42,258 bases of DNA from contig JACPPJ010000019.1 of NCBI GenBank assembly GCA_016191085.1, positions 1 through 42,258 of the forward strand, in the 5' to 3' direction. The notes below the pieces were generated by a model. That model was given only the letters and a program-made list of their open reading frames with translations. It did no database searches and was not told the DNA's origin. Of the stretch, positions 18,286 through 26,273 are shown one piece after another; position 1 is the first letter of the stretch; the number at the start of each line of letters is the position of its first letter. The DNA comes from Acidobacteriota bacterium. Lineage in GTDB: Bacteria > Acidobacteriota > Terriglobia > 2-12-FULL-54-10. Both the position numbers and the translations under genes were made by a program.

Positions 18286-19398
18286 ATGAAGATCGCCATC
18301 CTGGGCACGCGAGGGATTCCGGCCAATTATGGCGGTTTTGAGACTTTCGCCGAGGAACTCTCCTCGCGACTGGCCCAGAGAGGGCATGAGGTCACGGTCT
18401 ACTGTCGTACTAACAACATCAACTACCAGGGCAGCTCGTACAAAGGCGTACGCCTGGTGCTGCTCCCAACCGTGCCGCACAAGTACTTCGATACCGTCGC
18501 TCATACGTTCATTTCCGTTTTGCATGTGCTGTTTCAGGACGTGGACGTAGTGCTGATCTGCAATTCGGCTAACAGCATTTTTTCCTTCATTCCACGCCTT
18601 ATGGGCAAGAAAACGATTGTCAACGTAGACGGCCTGGAGTGGAAACGCGAGAAGTGGAACGCCATGGGGAAGGCATATCTGCGACTGTCGGAATGGCTTT
18701 CGACGTTTCTCCCCACAGCCATGGTGACAGACGCCCGCGCCATTCAGGATTACTACCGCGATCGTTACGGGAAGCAGTCATACTTCATCCCTTACGGCGC
18801 CGACGACATTCGCTTGGAGAGCACGGCCACCCTCGGTCGCCTCGGCCTTGCACCGGAAAGATATTTTTTATACGTGAGCCGCCTGGAACCTGAAAACAAC
18901 GCCCTGCTGGTCGTGAAGGCGTTCGAGCGCGTCGCGACCGATATGAGGCTGGTGATTGTCGGTGACGCTCCTTACGCTGACGCCTACAAAGCGGAAGTGA
19001 AGTCCACCAAGGACGCTCGTATCCTCTTTCCTGGCGCGATCTACGGGACGGGATACCGCGAGCTGCAATCGCACGCGTTCTGCTACCTCCATGCCACTTC
19101 GGTAGGAGGCACGCATCCGGCGTTGATTGAAGCAATGGGGTGCGGACGCTGCGCGCTCTATCTGAACACACCTGAGAATCACGAGGTCGCGGGCGCGGCG
19201 GGGATTGCATTTGAGAATTCTTCTGCGGACTTGGCGGAGAAAATAACGCTAGTACTGCGCGATGCATGCCGCCGGAAAGAATGCGAGCGGCGAGGGCTCC
19301 AGCGCGTCAGAGAGCGCTACCAGTGGGACGGAGTGGCAACGGAATACGAACAGCTTTTTATGCGCTTATCAGAGCCGCGACCGCCGGGGAGCGGGTGA
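18286..19398 (+). CDS. DUF1972/GT4-type glycosyltransferase (rhamnosyltransferase-like)
   Basis: This 370-residue GT-B enzyme has the DUF1972 N-terminal domain (MKIAILGTRGIPANYGGFET, with a flexible FAEELSSRL helix) and a GT4 C-terminal domain (YFLYVSRLEPENN, then the donor-binding ATSVGGTHPALIEAMGCG region). Members such as capsule beta-1,4-rhamnosyltransferases transfer deoxyhexoses during polysaccharide assembly. Three bases separate it from the preceding GT2 gene, so both are surely one transcript. No flippase or polymerase gene is present nearby, so this is only part of a surface-glycan pathway. Confidence 0.88.
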   Translation: MKIAILGTRGIPANYGGFETFAEELSSRLAQRGHEVTVYCRTNNINYQGSSYKGVRLVLLPTVPHKYFDTVAHTFISVLHVLFQDVDVVLICNSANSIFSFIPRLMGKKTIVNVDGLEWKREKWNAMGKAYLRLSEWLSTFLPTAMVTDARAIQDYYRDRYGKQSYFIPYGADDIRLESTATLGRLGLAPERYFLYVSRLEPENNALLVVKAFERVATDMRLVIVGDAPYADAYKAEVKSTKDARILFPGAIYGTGYRELQSHAFCYLHATSVGGTHPALIEAMGCGRCALYLNTPENHEVAGAAGIAFENSSADLAEKITLVLRDACRRKECERRGLQRVRERYQWDGVATEYEQLFMRLSEPRPPGSG

Positions 19399-19452
19399 TG
19401 ATTCAGAGCTGCGCGCGTGAGAAGCGGGTGTGCATTGCCGCGCGGACGCGCC

Positions 19453-20205
19453 TCACATGTACATTCCGCCGTTTACGTTGATCACCTGCCCCGTTATGTA
19501 TGCCGCCTCGTCAGAGGCCAGGAATCGCACCAGCGGGGCAATATCAGTTGGCTGGCCGAGGCGGCCCATAGGAATTCGCGACGCAAGTTTTTCCCGCGCC
19601 TCAGGGCTGATGGCTTCGGTCATGGCGGTCTCGATGTAACCAGGAGCGATCGCGTTGCATGTGATGTTGCGCGAGGCAACCTCCTGCGCAATCGCGTGCG
19701 TCAGTCCAATGATTCCCGCCTTCGACGCGGCATAGTTCGCCTGCCCGGGATTACCCATTTGCGCGACCACGGATACGATGTTGATGATGCGGCCATACCG
19801 ACGGCGCACCATGCCGCTCAGTACCTGCTGGATGCACAGGAACGCGGCGTTCAGGTTGGTGTTGATCACCGCGTCCCAATCCTGCCGCTTCATTCGCATC
19901 ATCAGCCCATCGCGCGTGATACCTGCGTTATTCACGAGAATATCGATCTTGCCGAAGTGCTCGTTGGCCTTTTGAAAAGCGGTCTTGATGGATTCCTCGC
20001 TGCTGACGTCCAGCTCCAGCGGCAGCGCCTCTACCGCCCCGTTCGCGTGTGAACGAATCTCGTCCGCGACCTGCTTCAACGCGTCCATCCCACGGCTGGC
20101 CAGAACCACATTCGTTCCAGCTTCCGCGAGCGCCATGGCGCAAGCACGCCCGATGCCGCGGGAAGCGCCAGTGACAACTGCTACTTTGTTCTGTTCGTTA
20201 TCCAT
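19453..20205 (-). CDS. fabG: 3-oxoacyl-ACP reductase (FabG-like SDR)
   Basis: This classical short-chain dehydrogenase of 250 residues would reduce 3-oxoacyl-ACP with NADPH. TGASRGIG (12-19) binds the nucleotide, NNAG lies at 92-95, and the catalytic Ser145, Tyr158 and Lys162 (YAASK) are all present. The stretch GNPGQANYAASKAGIIGLTH and the C-terminal AYITGQVINVNGGMYM are typical of true FabG. The ATG at 20205 is used; a GTG six bases upstream is possible. It is not beside other fab genes, so a role in polyester or secondary lipid metabolism cannot be excluded. It runs on the same strand as the TetR gene, 105 bases downstream of it. Confidence 0.88.
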   Translation of the reverse strand: MDNEQNKVAVVTGASRGIGRACAMALAEAGTNVVLASRGMDALKQVADEIRSHANGAVEALPLELDVSSEESIKTAFQKANEHFGKIDILVNNAGITRDGLMMRMKRQDWDAVINTNLNAAFLCIQQVLSGMVRRRYGRIINIVSVVAQMGNPGQANYAASKAGIIGLTHAIAQEVASRNITCNAIAPGYIETAMTEAISPEAREKLASRIPMGRLGQPTDIAPLVRFLASDEAAYITGQVINVNGGMYM

Positions 20206-20310
20206 TCGCACTCTGCCCGGGCAGATTGAACTGTCATCCTACCATTGCAGATGAGGTGCGGCAAACGTATTGTCATGACGGCTCCATGGGGTCGCGGCTC
20301 TGAACAACGG

Positions 20311-21039
20311 TTATCGAACGGCGTCTGGGCCGATTTCCGGGAGGTTGTGAACTTCGAGCGGGGTGATGGGGCCGCCTTTTACCAGCGCGGACTGCACGAA
20401 ACGGCCGATCTGCTCGGCAAGTTCTTCGGCTGAAAGCGGACCGCGCGGGGAGAACCATCCCGCAGTGGCGGTGCACATGGTGAGGATGCAATTGCGGATG
20501 ACACTGAACTCTTCGACCTGAAATACTCCTTTGCGATGGCCGCGCTTCAGGATGGCATCGAAGAGGCGTTCATATTCGCGCCGCAGTTTCAGAATCTCGT
20601 GGAGATTGTCCGGCTCCAGAAACCGCAGCTCGCTGTGGCTCACGAAGGCTTCTTTGCGTTTGTGAGTGTGAAAGAGGACGTGCCAGCGGATGGCGGCTTC
20701 GAGTTGCGCCACCGGCTCGCGCACGGAGGCCACGATGTCTCGCAGCCCCTGCAACAGCTCCGAAACGGTGGCATGCATCAGGTCGAAAAGGATGTGTTGC
20801 TTGCTGGGAAAATGGTAGTAAAGACTGGCGGCTTTTATGTTGAGGGTGGCCGCGATCTCCCGCATGGTCATCCCGGAGTAGCCGTGCCGGAACAACAATT
20901 CGAGTCCCGCGGCGCGGATCTGATCCAGCCGGGATCCGAACGCCGGGCCGATTGCCGGCGCCGGCGCATCGAAATCCGGAACCACAGGCAACAGCGTTCC
21001 CGCTGCCGCCGCGTCATTTGCTCTATCGGCTTTGCTCAT
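20311..21039 (-). CDS. TetR-family transcriptional regulator
   Basis: The 242-residue repressor has an extended N-terminus of about 38 residues, then the TetR DNA-binding domain: RLDQIRAAGLELLFRHGYSG, with the helix-turn-helix MTMREIAATLNIKAASLYYHF (about 57-77). Its C-terminal ligand domain resembles the KstR2/FadR-type acyl-CoA-responsive group. Downstream lies fabG; upstream lie the PaaA-like and OsmC-like genes. A 10-bp palindrome CTAACGTTAG at the transcription start of the osmC-like operon is a good candidate operator for it. Ligand unknown; an acyl-CoA or aryl-CoA is plausible from context. Confidence 0.87.
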   Translation of the reverse strand: MSKADRANDAAAAGTLLPVVPDFDAPAPAIGPAFGSRLDQIRAAGLELLFRHGYSGMTMREIAATLNIKAASLYYHFPSKQHILFDLMHATVSELLQGLRDIVASVREPVAQLEAAIRWHVLFHTHKRKEAFVSHSELRFLEPDNLHEILKLRREYERLFDAILKRGHRKGVFQVEEFSVIRNCILTMCTATAGWFSPRGPLSAEELAEQIGRFVQSALVKGGPITPLEVHNLPEIGPDAVR

Positions 21040-21150
21040 AATTCCCGATCAAATCGCCCACGGGAGCGCTGGCGTCCTCGCGGTCCTCAAGGAATCTGCT
21101 GATCACTTTGGGACTTCGTCCTCGCCCGCCAAAGCTTCAGACGAATCGCA

Positions 21151-21168
21151 CAGGATGCCTGCGCTCCC
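21151..21168. repeat. Half copy of the REP-like palindrome
   Basis: CAGGATGCCTG followed by CGCTCCC repeats one half of the element at 16119-16185 in a diverged form. It lies 15 bases after the stop of the PaaA-like gene. Confidence 0.45.
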
Positions 21169-21183
21169 AGCCCCCGCCAAACT

Positions 21184-21897
21184 CTAGAGGTAACGCCGGT
21201 CCTTCAGCGGATCGGGCTCCTGTAATCCGAACTGCTCGATGACCTTCTGCGCCTCGGCCCGATACTGCGCGCGAGCCTGCTCGTTGGTGCGCTTCTTGAT
21301 ACCCCAGTGCAGGTACTGCTCGCTACGCTTCGAGCCGGTCACACCGAACATGTCCAGGCAGCGCGGATACATCCGATTCAGAGACTTCTGAACCTCGGCC
21401 TTGCCTTCCGGTGTCTGGCAGAGGCTATCCAGAATGCGAAGGCCATGCGCGATGTGCTGCCTCTCCTCTTTCAGAATCTGCGGGATGATGCGCGCTACGG
21501 GAAGGTAGCTGCAGTCGCTGAAGTCTTCCAGGTGATAACCGCCGACTCGGTCAATGAACGTGCCGAAGCAGCCCATGTCCGCCCAGGTGACGAGTGGATC
21601 ACGGAAAATCTCCAGCATGCGCTGCTCGCGGCGGTGCTTGATCAGGTCGGATACGTCCACGTTCAGTTCGCCCAGAACTTTGACGAATTTGCGATGATGG
21701 TCGATCTCCTCAGCGGCCGTCTTGGCCAGCATCATCTGGTCTTCCGCCGTGGGAGCATTCAGAATCCAGCTCTCAACATAAAGGTGCGGCCCGCCCAGCT
21801 CGCTGTCGGCCTGGATCGTGAGAACCTTGATCAACAGGTCCTTATACTCCTGCGGCATCTTGGCAAAATCTTTAGCTTCGATCTTATCGGTAAACAT
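21184..21897 (-). CDS. PaaA-like ferritin-fold di-iron protein
   Basis: This 237-residue protein belongs to the phenylacetic-acid-catabolism PaaA/PaaC family (PF05138). PaaA is the oxygenase subunit that epoxidises phenylacetyl-CoA with a di-iron centre. Candidate iron ligands are E33 (DSELGG), E64-x2-H67 (EEIDHH) and E145-x2-H148 (EERQH), so the centre looks complete. PaaA itself is about 310 residues, so this is a shorter relative, and no paaBCDE or paaK is in the window. It may be a different monooxygenase or a hydroxylase of unknown substrate. The ATG at 21897 is chosen over an earlier GTG that sits directly on the GGAGG. It follows the OsmC-like gene by 22 bases and shares its promoter. 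Confidence 0.75.
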   Translation of the reverse strand: MFTDKIEAKDFAKMPQEYKDLLIKVLTIQADSELGGPHLYVESWILNAPTAEDQMMLAKTAAEEIDHHRKFVKVLGELNVDVSDLIKHRREQRMLEIFRDPLVTWADMGCFGTFIDRVGGYHLEDFSDCSYLPVARIIPQILKEERQHIAHGLRILDSLCQTPEGKAEVQKSLNRMYPRCLDMFGVTGSKRSEQYLHWGIKKRTNEQARAQYRAEAQKVIEQFGLQEPDPLKDRRYL

Positions 21898-21919
21898 TCC
21901 TGTCACTCCTCCGTTGCAG

Positions 21920-22453
21920 TTATTTTTTCGATTTCGATTTCGCAGTGGGTTTCGCCGCGGCAGTCGCCGAACCGTTCGGCGCCACGATCGCCCAGTTCTC
22001 TTTCAAACGTACGCCGGCCCCCTTGAGCAGGTTGTGCACCGGGCAGCGTTCGGTGGTTGTCTTGCGAAGCTGCGCCAGGCGCTTGGGCGATTCCGGCGTG
22101 GTTACCCGCGCGTCCACGTGAAGGACGCGAAGAGCCTTGGGCACTTTGGCCAGCCCGTAGATGCCGCGCGGATCAAACTCGGCCCACACGGTAAAGTTCC
22201 AATCGCGCAGATCGAAGTCCATGGTTTTCGCCACAAAGTTGCCGACCACGTTCAGCGATCCCGCGTACGCTCCAATCAAAGCTTCGAGCGGCATCAATCC
22301 CTTGTTGGTCCCGCCCAGAATTTCGGGCATGTCGAGCCGCATCGTTTGCACGCTCTGTGGTCTGTCACACGACCGGATGAGCACGCGCTGCGGCGATTCC
22401 ATAGCAGCCTCTACCCTGAGGCCGGTCTGAGGCACCTTCCTGATCTTGACCAT
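21920..22453 (-). CDS. OsmC-like protein, one catalytic cysteine missing
   Basis: OsmC/Ohr proteins detoxify organic hydroperoxides with two cysteines. This 177-residue member has the second (C137 in ERCPVHNLL) and the GGTNKGLMPLEALIGAYAG helix. The position where the first cysteine normally stands reads S66 (AYAGSLNVV), so the classic two-cysteine peroxidase cycle is unlikely. A 20-residue Ala/Lys-rich tail (ending KSKSKK) is unusual. It is first in an operon with the PaaA-like gene, behind the promoter at 22487-22515. GGGAG lies about ten bases before the ATG. A thiol-binding, acyl-CoA or redox accessory role to the di-iron protein is possible. Confidence 0.8.
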   Translation of the reverse strand: MVKIRKVPQTGLRVEAAMESPQRVLIRSCDRPQSVQTMRLDMPEILGGTNKGLMPLEALIGAYAGSLNVVGNFVAKTMDFDLRDWNFTVWAEFDPRGIYGLAKVPKALRVLHVDARVTTPESPKRLAQLRKTTTERCPVHNLLKGAGVRLKENWAIVAPNGSATAAAKPTAKSKSKK

Positions 22454-22467
22454 TCCCCACTCCCTGA

Positions 22468-22477
22468 CTAACGTTAG
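22468..22477. promoter_or_regulatory. Candidate TetR operator
   Basis: The perfect palindrome CTAACGTTAG lies about +3 to +12 relative to the predicted start of the osmC-like/paaA-like transcript. It resembles the half-sites (CTAAC/GTTAG) reported for TetR-family regulators of phenylacetate genes such as Thermus PaaR. The adjacent TetR gene is the natural candidate to bind it. Confidence 0.5.
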
Positions 22478-22486
22478 GTAGATTCA

Positions 22487-22515
22487 AATATACGGCCGCC
22501 CGTTTAGCTTGTCAA
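22487..22515 (-). promoter_or_regulatory. Sigma-70 promoter of the osmC-like/paaA-like operon
   Basis: On the minus strand TTGACA (22510-22515) is separated by exactly 17 bases from TATATT (22487-22492). This is the best sigma-70 match noticed in the window. The leader before the ATG at 22453 is about 27 bases. Confidence 0.75.
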
Positions 22516-22592
22516 GAGCAAGTTGATCCAATTTATCGTGTTATCGGGAATCCCCGGAAAAACATTGCCGTTTCCGGCTTATCGGGGTGCGC

Positions 22593-25049
22593 TTATGCCG
22601 CGCTGCTGAAGTTTGTGGCGCTAGTGAAGGCGAGTGCGAGCAGTGTCTTTTGCTCGTGCTCGTGGGCTTTGGCGGAGCCCGTCGCGGGCGTGGCGCTGGC
22701 GGATCGTTTGACGGAACGCACCGCGCGACCTCGCGCGAGGCGCTTCAGCCGCGGGACAACATAGAATAGCGCCCCCGTATTGGCCGGCTCTTCCTGTACC
22801 CAGACGATCTCGCGCACCGAGCGCAGGCGCGACAGTTCGGCGGCGATCTCGGCCTCCGGGAATGGATAGAGCTGATCCAGCGCAACGATGGCGGTGGATT
22901 CGTCTTTGCGCCTGGTACGTTCCATACGCAGTTCGTGCACGATCTTGCCTGTGCAAATCAGCAGTCTGGTGGCTTCTGTGAATCTTTGCTCCGGGAGCAC
23001 CTTCAAAAACCGTGGCGCGGAAAAATCCTCGAGCGGCGACGCCGCGTCGGCGTGCCGCAGCATTCCCTTGGGCGTGAATACAACCAGCGGCTTGCGCCAG
23101 GGCCGCAGCGCCTGCCGCCGCAGCAGATGAAAATATTGCGAGGCAGTCGAGGGCTGGCAGACCTGCAAGTTGTCACGAGCGGAAAGTTGCAGATATCGTT
23201 CGATACGCGCGCTGGAATGCTCCGGTCCCTGGCCTTCATGCCCGTGCGGCAGCAGAAGCGTTACTCCTGACAGCAGTCCCCATTTGTCCTCGCCGCTGGC
23301 GATAAACTGGTCAATGATGACTTGCGCGCCGTTGGCGAAATCTCCGAACTGCGATTCCCAGAGCACCAGCGCCTCGGGATAATCGCGGCTGTAACCGTAT
23401 TCAAAGCCGAGTACCCCCATCTCCGACAACGGCGAGTTGTACACCTCGAAGCGCGCCTGCTGCGGCGATACGTGGCAGAGCGGGATGTATTCGGCCTCCG
23501 TTTGCGTGTCAATCAGAACGGCGTGCCGCTGGTTGAAGGTGCCTCGCCGTGAGTCTTCCCCGCTGAGCCGCACAGGAACACCGTCACGCAATAGTGAACC
23601 GAACGCCAGTGCTTCGGCCATCCCGAAATCCACCGGCCGCGCGCCTCGGCCCATCTCGGCGCGCTGCTCCAGAAGCCGCTTCACTTTGGGATGAATGGAA
23701 AATCCGTCCGGATAACTCACCAGAGATTCGGCGAGAGAGCGCAAGGTTTCAAGGGGTATGCCCGTGTCGCGCTCATAGGAGTCGTTGTAACACCCGCCTT
23801 TGTATGGCGCCCAATACGGCGGCAGTTCACGCAACACCGGAGTCTTGCGCACCGCGCGCGCCTTGGTTTGCGCAGCCTCATACTCGCTGTGAAGGCGTTC
23901 CGTTATTTCAGCAGTATCTACACCCATTGCCCGCGCATAGCTTTCCCATAGCGCGGGCGTCTCTTGGATTCTCCGATAGCGCACCGGCTGCGTAATGGTG
24001 GGGTCATCCACTTCGCTGTGTCCGTAGCGGCGATACCCGATCAAGTCCACGACGACGTCATTTCCAAACTCATAGCGGTACTCGGCCGCCATGCGGGCCA
24101 CGCGCACGACCGCCTCTGGGTCCTCCGCGTTGACGTGAAAAATGGGAATCGGCAGGCGCTTGGCTACGTCGGAGGCGAAACGTGATGAGTGTAGCTCATT
24201 GGGATTGGACGTAAACCCGACGAGGTTGTTCAGGATCAGGTGAACCGTTCCTCCGACAGAGTAACCTTCGATGCCGCCGAGATTCAACGATTCCGATGCC
24301 ACGCCCTGCCCGGCGAAGGCAGCCTCGCCGTGCAGCAGAATTGGCAGAATCGCAGCCGGCCCGGTTTCTCCCATCCGCACCTGTTTGGCGCGAGCACGGC
24401 CCATTGCTACAGGGTCCACGGCCTCGAGATGGCTGGGATTTGATACCAAGTGTATGCCGATAGTATGGCCACTCTGAGTAACGTACTCGCCCGTTGCGCC
24501 GAGGTGATATTTGACGTCGCCGCTCCCCAGCACGCTGCGTGGGTCTACATCTTCGAACCGCGCGAGTACGTCCGCTACGGGCCGTCGAACGATGTGCACC
24601 ATCACGTTCAGCCGACCGCGATGAGTCATGCCCAGAATGCATTGCTCTGCGCCGAGTTCCGCGCTTTGTTCCAGTGCGGCATCGAGAGCCGGGATTGCGG
24701 CAGTCATACCCTCAAGTGAAAACCGTTTGGTCCCAGGATAACGCGCGTGCACATGCTGCTCAAAGATGGTAGCTCGGGCCAGCAGTTCCAATATGCGCTG
24801 GCGGTCTGGAGCGGGCGGATCGCTCTCCATGCGCTGCGCCACCCAAGCTCGCTGCTCCGGGTCGGGTAGATGCATGCACTCAACGCCTATGGAGCCGCAA
24901 TAGATACGTTTCGCCTCAGCGGCCAATTCGCTGCTGTCGGCGTTCAGTTCTGGATGCGGTTGTGGTTGCAGATAACCTAGTGGGTCCAGATCGGCCTGGA
25001 AGTAACCCCAACGGCGAAACGGGTCAAAGATACGATCCCGCTCATCCAT
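22593..25049 (-). CDS. sucA: 2-oxoglutarate dehydrogenase E1 component (short form)
   Basis: E1o decarboxylates 2-oxoglutarate with thiamine diphosphate and passes succinyl to the lipoyl E2. The 818-residue protein has ARYPGTKRFSLEGMTAAIP, ILGMTHRGRLNVM and DVKYHLGATGEY. LVSNPSHLEAVDPVAMGRAR and HGEAAFAGQGVASE follow, then the ThDP-binding GGTVHLILNNLVGFTSNP and RYGHSEVDDP. The C-terminal half has the transketolase pyrimidine domain (FNQRHAVLIDTQT, LPHGHEGQGPEHSS) and the LYPFPEAEIA end. Typical E1o enzymes are about 930 residues; this one lacks most of the N-terminal E2-binding region. An in-frame stop just upstream of the ATG excludes a longer start. No sucB is adjacent. Confidence 0.92.
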   Translation of the reverse strand: MDERDRIFDPFRRWGYFQADLDPLGYLQPQPHPELNADSSELAAEAKRIYCGSIGVECMHLPDPEQRAWVAQRMESDPPAPDRQRILELLARATIFEQHVHARYPGTKRFSLEGMTAAIPALDAALEQSAELGAEQCILGMTHRGRLNVMVHIVRRPVADVLARFEDVDPRSVLGSGDVKYHLGATGEYVTQSGHTIGIHLVSNPSHLEAVDPVAMGRARAKQVRMGETGPAAILPILLHGEAAFAGQGVASESLNLGGIEGYSVGGTVHLILNNLVGFTSNPNELHSSRFASDVAKRLPIPIFHVNAEDPEAVVRVARMAAEYRYEFGNDVVVDLIGYRRYGHSEVDDPTITQPVRYRRIQETPALWESYARAMGVDTAEITERLHSEYEAAQTKARAVRKTPVLRELPPYWAPYKGGCYNDSYERDTGIPLETLRSLAESLVSYPDGFSIHPKVKRLLEQRAEMGRGARPVDFGMAEALAFGSLLRDGVPVRLSGEDSRRGTFNQRHAVLIDTQTEAEYIPLCHVSPQQARFEVYNSPLSEMGVLGFEYGYSRDYPEALVLWESQFGDFANGAQVIIDQFIASGEDKWGLLSGVTLLLPHGHEGQGPEHSSARIERYLQLSARDNLQVCQPSTASQYFHLLRRQALRPWRKPLVVFTPKGMLRHADAASPLEDFSAPRFLKVLPEQRFTEATRLLICTGKIVHELRMERTRRKDESTAIVALDQLYPFPEAEIAAELSRLRSVREIVWVQEEPANTGALFYVVPRLKRLARGRAVRSVKRSASATPATGSAKAHEHEQKTLLALAFTSATNFSSAA

Positions 25050-25055
25050 GTTTCT

Positions 25056-25061
25056 ATTATA
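25056..25061 (-). promoter_or_regulatory. -10 box six bases before sucA ATG (possible leaderless mRNA)
   Basis: A perfect TATAAT on the minus strand is followed by only six bases before the sucA ATG (25049), so a transcript started here would begin at or next to the start codon. No Shine-Dalgarno sequence is visible for sucA. The -35 region is weak. Confidence 0.4.
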
Positions 25062-25398
25062 CCGGGGACCGCCAGATCACCAGGTACACTCTCAAGACCC
25101 CACGCGCGACAAGCGCAGAACGATAGTGAAGTTCACGTGAGCGAAGTTTTATCCGCAGTTGATCTGGAGATAACGGGTTCTTCGTCTGGCCTTTTGAATC
25201 GCCCGCGTGTCCCTTTGATATTGCACCTCTTAACAGCAGCGAGAACATCTATAGAAAGTGTAAGTTCACGCGCGTCTAGCCTTTCAGCGAAGATCACAAA
25301 TCGTTCCTGAGAGTGGCGCCGTACCCGCGCCGAAGCGACGAGATGAAGCTCGCACCTAATGCGAGAACGACCTTGTTCGAAAAAAAGGAGGTAAGAAA
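25062..25398. other. Divergent intergenic region sucA / yqjD-like operon
   Basis: About 340 bases without a supported gene. It should hold the promoter of the rightward envelope operon, but no clean -35/-10 pair is obvious. The end carries an excellent ribosome site (AAAGGAGGT) before the ATG at 25399. Confidence 0.4.
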
Positions 25399-25794
25399 AT
25401 GGCAACCAACAGGGCATGGGAACCGGAAAGCACTGGCCCCGGACAGAAACTAAACGAGACGGCCGCTGAAATGAAGGAACGCGTGCAGGAGATGGGCCGC
25501 AAAGCCGCCGATAAAGCCGACGAACAGAGACAGCGCGCCGCCAGCGGCTTGGAACGGGCTGCCGATACGCTACACGAGAAAGCCGCTACGCTGCCGGGCG
25601 GTGAAAGAGTACAGACCATGGCGCATGCTACAGCCGATAACATCAACGCCGCGGCCGACTACATTCGTGAGCACGATTTCAGCGCACTGATGAAAGATGT
25701 AGAGGACCTGGTTCGCCGTCATCCTGGCCCCTCACTGGCCGCCGCTGTTTTCGCAGGCTTTATGGTCGGACGGATGTTCCGGTCTGAGGACTAG
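25399..25794 (+). CDS. YqjD/ElaB-like membrane-anchored helical protein
   Basis: This 131-residue protein consists of a long charged amphipathic helix (TAAEMKERVQEMGRKAADKA onward, likely coiled coil) followed by a C-terminal hydrophobic anchor (PSLAAAVFAGFMVGRMF). This is the plan of YqjD, ElaB and DUF883 proteins. In E. coli these are stationary-phase, membrane-bound and associate with ribosomes; that is family knowledge, not shown here. A near-perfect Shine-Dalgarno (AAAGGAGGT) six bases upstream suggests strong translation. It is first in a five-gene operon. Confidence 0.75.
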   Translation: MATNRAWEPESTGPGQKLNETAAEMKERVQEMGRKAADKADEQRQRAASGLERAADTLHEKAATLPGGERVQTMAHATADNINAAADYIREHDFSALMKDVEDLVRRHPGPSLAAAVFAGFMVGRMFRSED

Positions 25795-25809
25795 TCAGGA
25801 GAATTTCTT

Positions 25810-26238
25810 ATGGGCGAAATGTCGAGTCAAATACAAGGTCATATAGAACAGCAGCGGAACGAGCTGGATCGCAACGTCTCCGATCTGCAGAACAGGATTT
25901 CGAGGACGTTCGATTGGCGTGTTCAGATGCAGGAGCGTCCCATTACCATGATGGGGATCGCATTCGCTGGTGGCGCGCTCCTCGGAGCAGTAGTGAGTGG
26001 ACAAAAAGTCGGCGGGTATGCGTCCCGCGCATGGCGCGAGGAACCCGGGCCCGCCACGCTGCGCGAACGCCAGAGGGCCAACGATGCGTGGGACAGGGTG
26101 AAAGCGTCTCTGATCGGCGTCGGAGTCTCGCTGGTGAAACAGTTTTTTGAGCAATCTATTCCGGGGTTCCGCGAACAGTATCGAAGGCGAGCATCTGACT
26201 CAGAAGCTGCTGACTTCCGGCAAGCCCCGGCTGCGTAA
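25810..26238 (+). CDS. DUF3618 membrane protein, copy 1
   Basis: The 142-residue protein starts with the DUF3618 pattern (SSQIQGHIEQQRNELDRNVSDLQNR), a helix of glutamine/glutamate spacing, then WRVQMQERP and a glycine-rich hydrophobic segment MMGIAFAGGALLGAVVSG. The remainder (about 60 residues) is hydrophilic with a second amphipathic helix. Function is unknown; family members sit beside yqjD/yqjE-type genes. It is closely similar to the N-terminal 60 residues of the gene at 26639, so a tandem duplication is likely. It lies 15 bases after the preceding gene. Confidence 0.75.
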   Translation: MGEMSSQIQGHIEQQRNELDRNVSDLQNRISRTFDWRVQMQERPITMMGIAFAGGALLGAVVSGQKVGGYASRAWREEPGPATLRERQRANDAWDRVKASLIGVGVSLVKQFFEQSIPGFREQYRRRASDSEAADFRQAPAA

Positions 26239-26273
26239 CGGGAATTTTAGCGCCACAGCGCTAAGGAGTACGT

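Noticed and set aside
17539-18525. 328-codon frame antisense to the second GT2 gene
   Set aside because: The plus strand carries clear glycosyltransferase motifs over the same bases; the minus frame has none.
18286-19398. Identification of the GT4 gene as bshA, partner of bshC
   Set aside because: Its N-terminal domain is DUF1972 (TRGIPANYGGFET), typical of rhamnosyltransferases, not of BshA.
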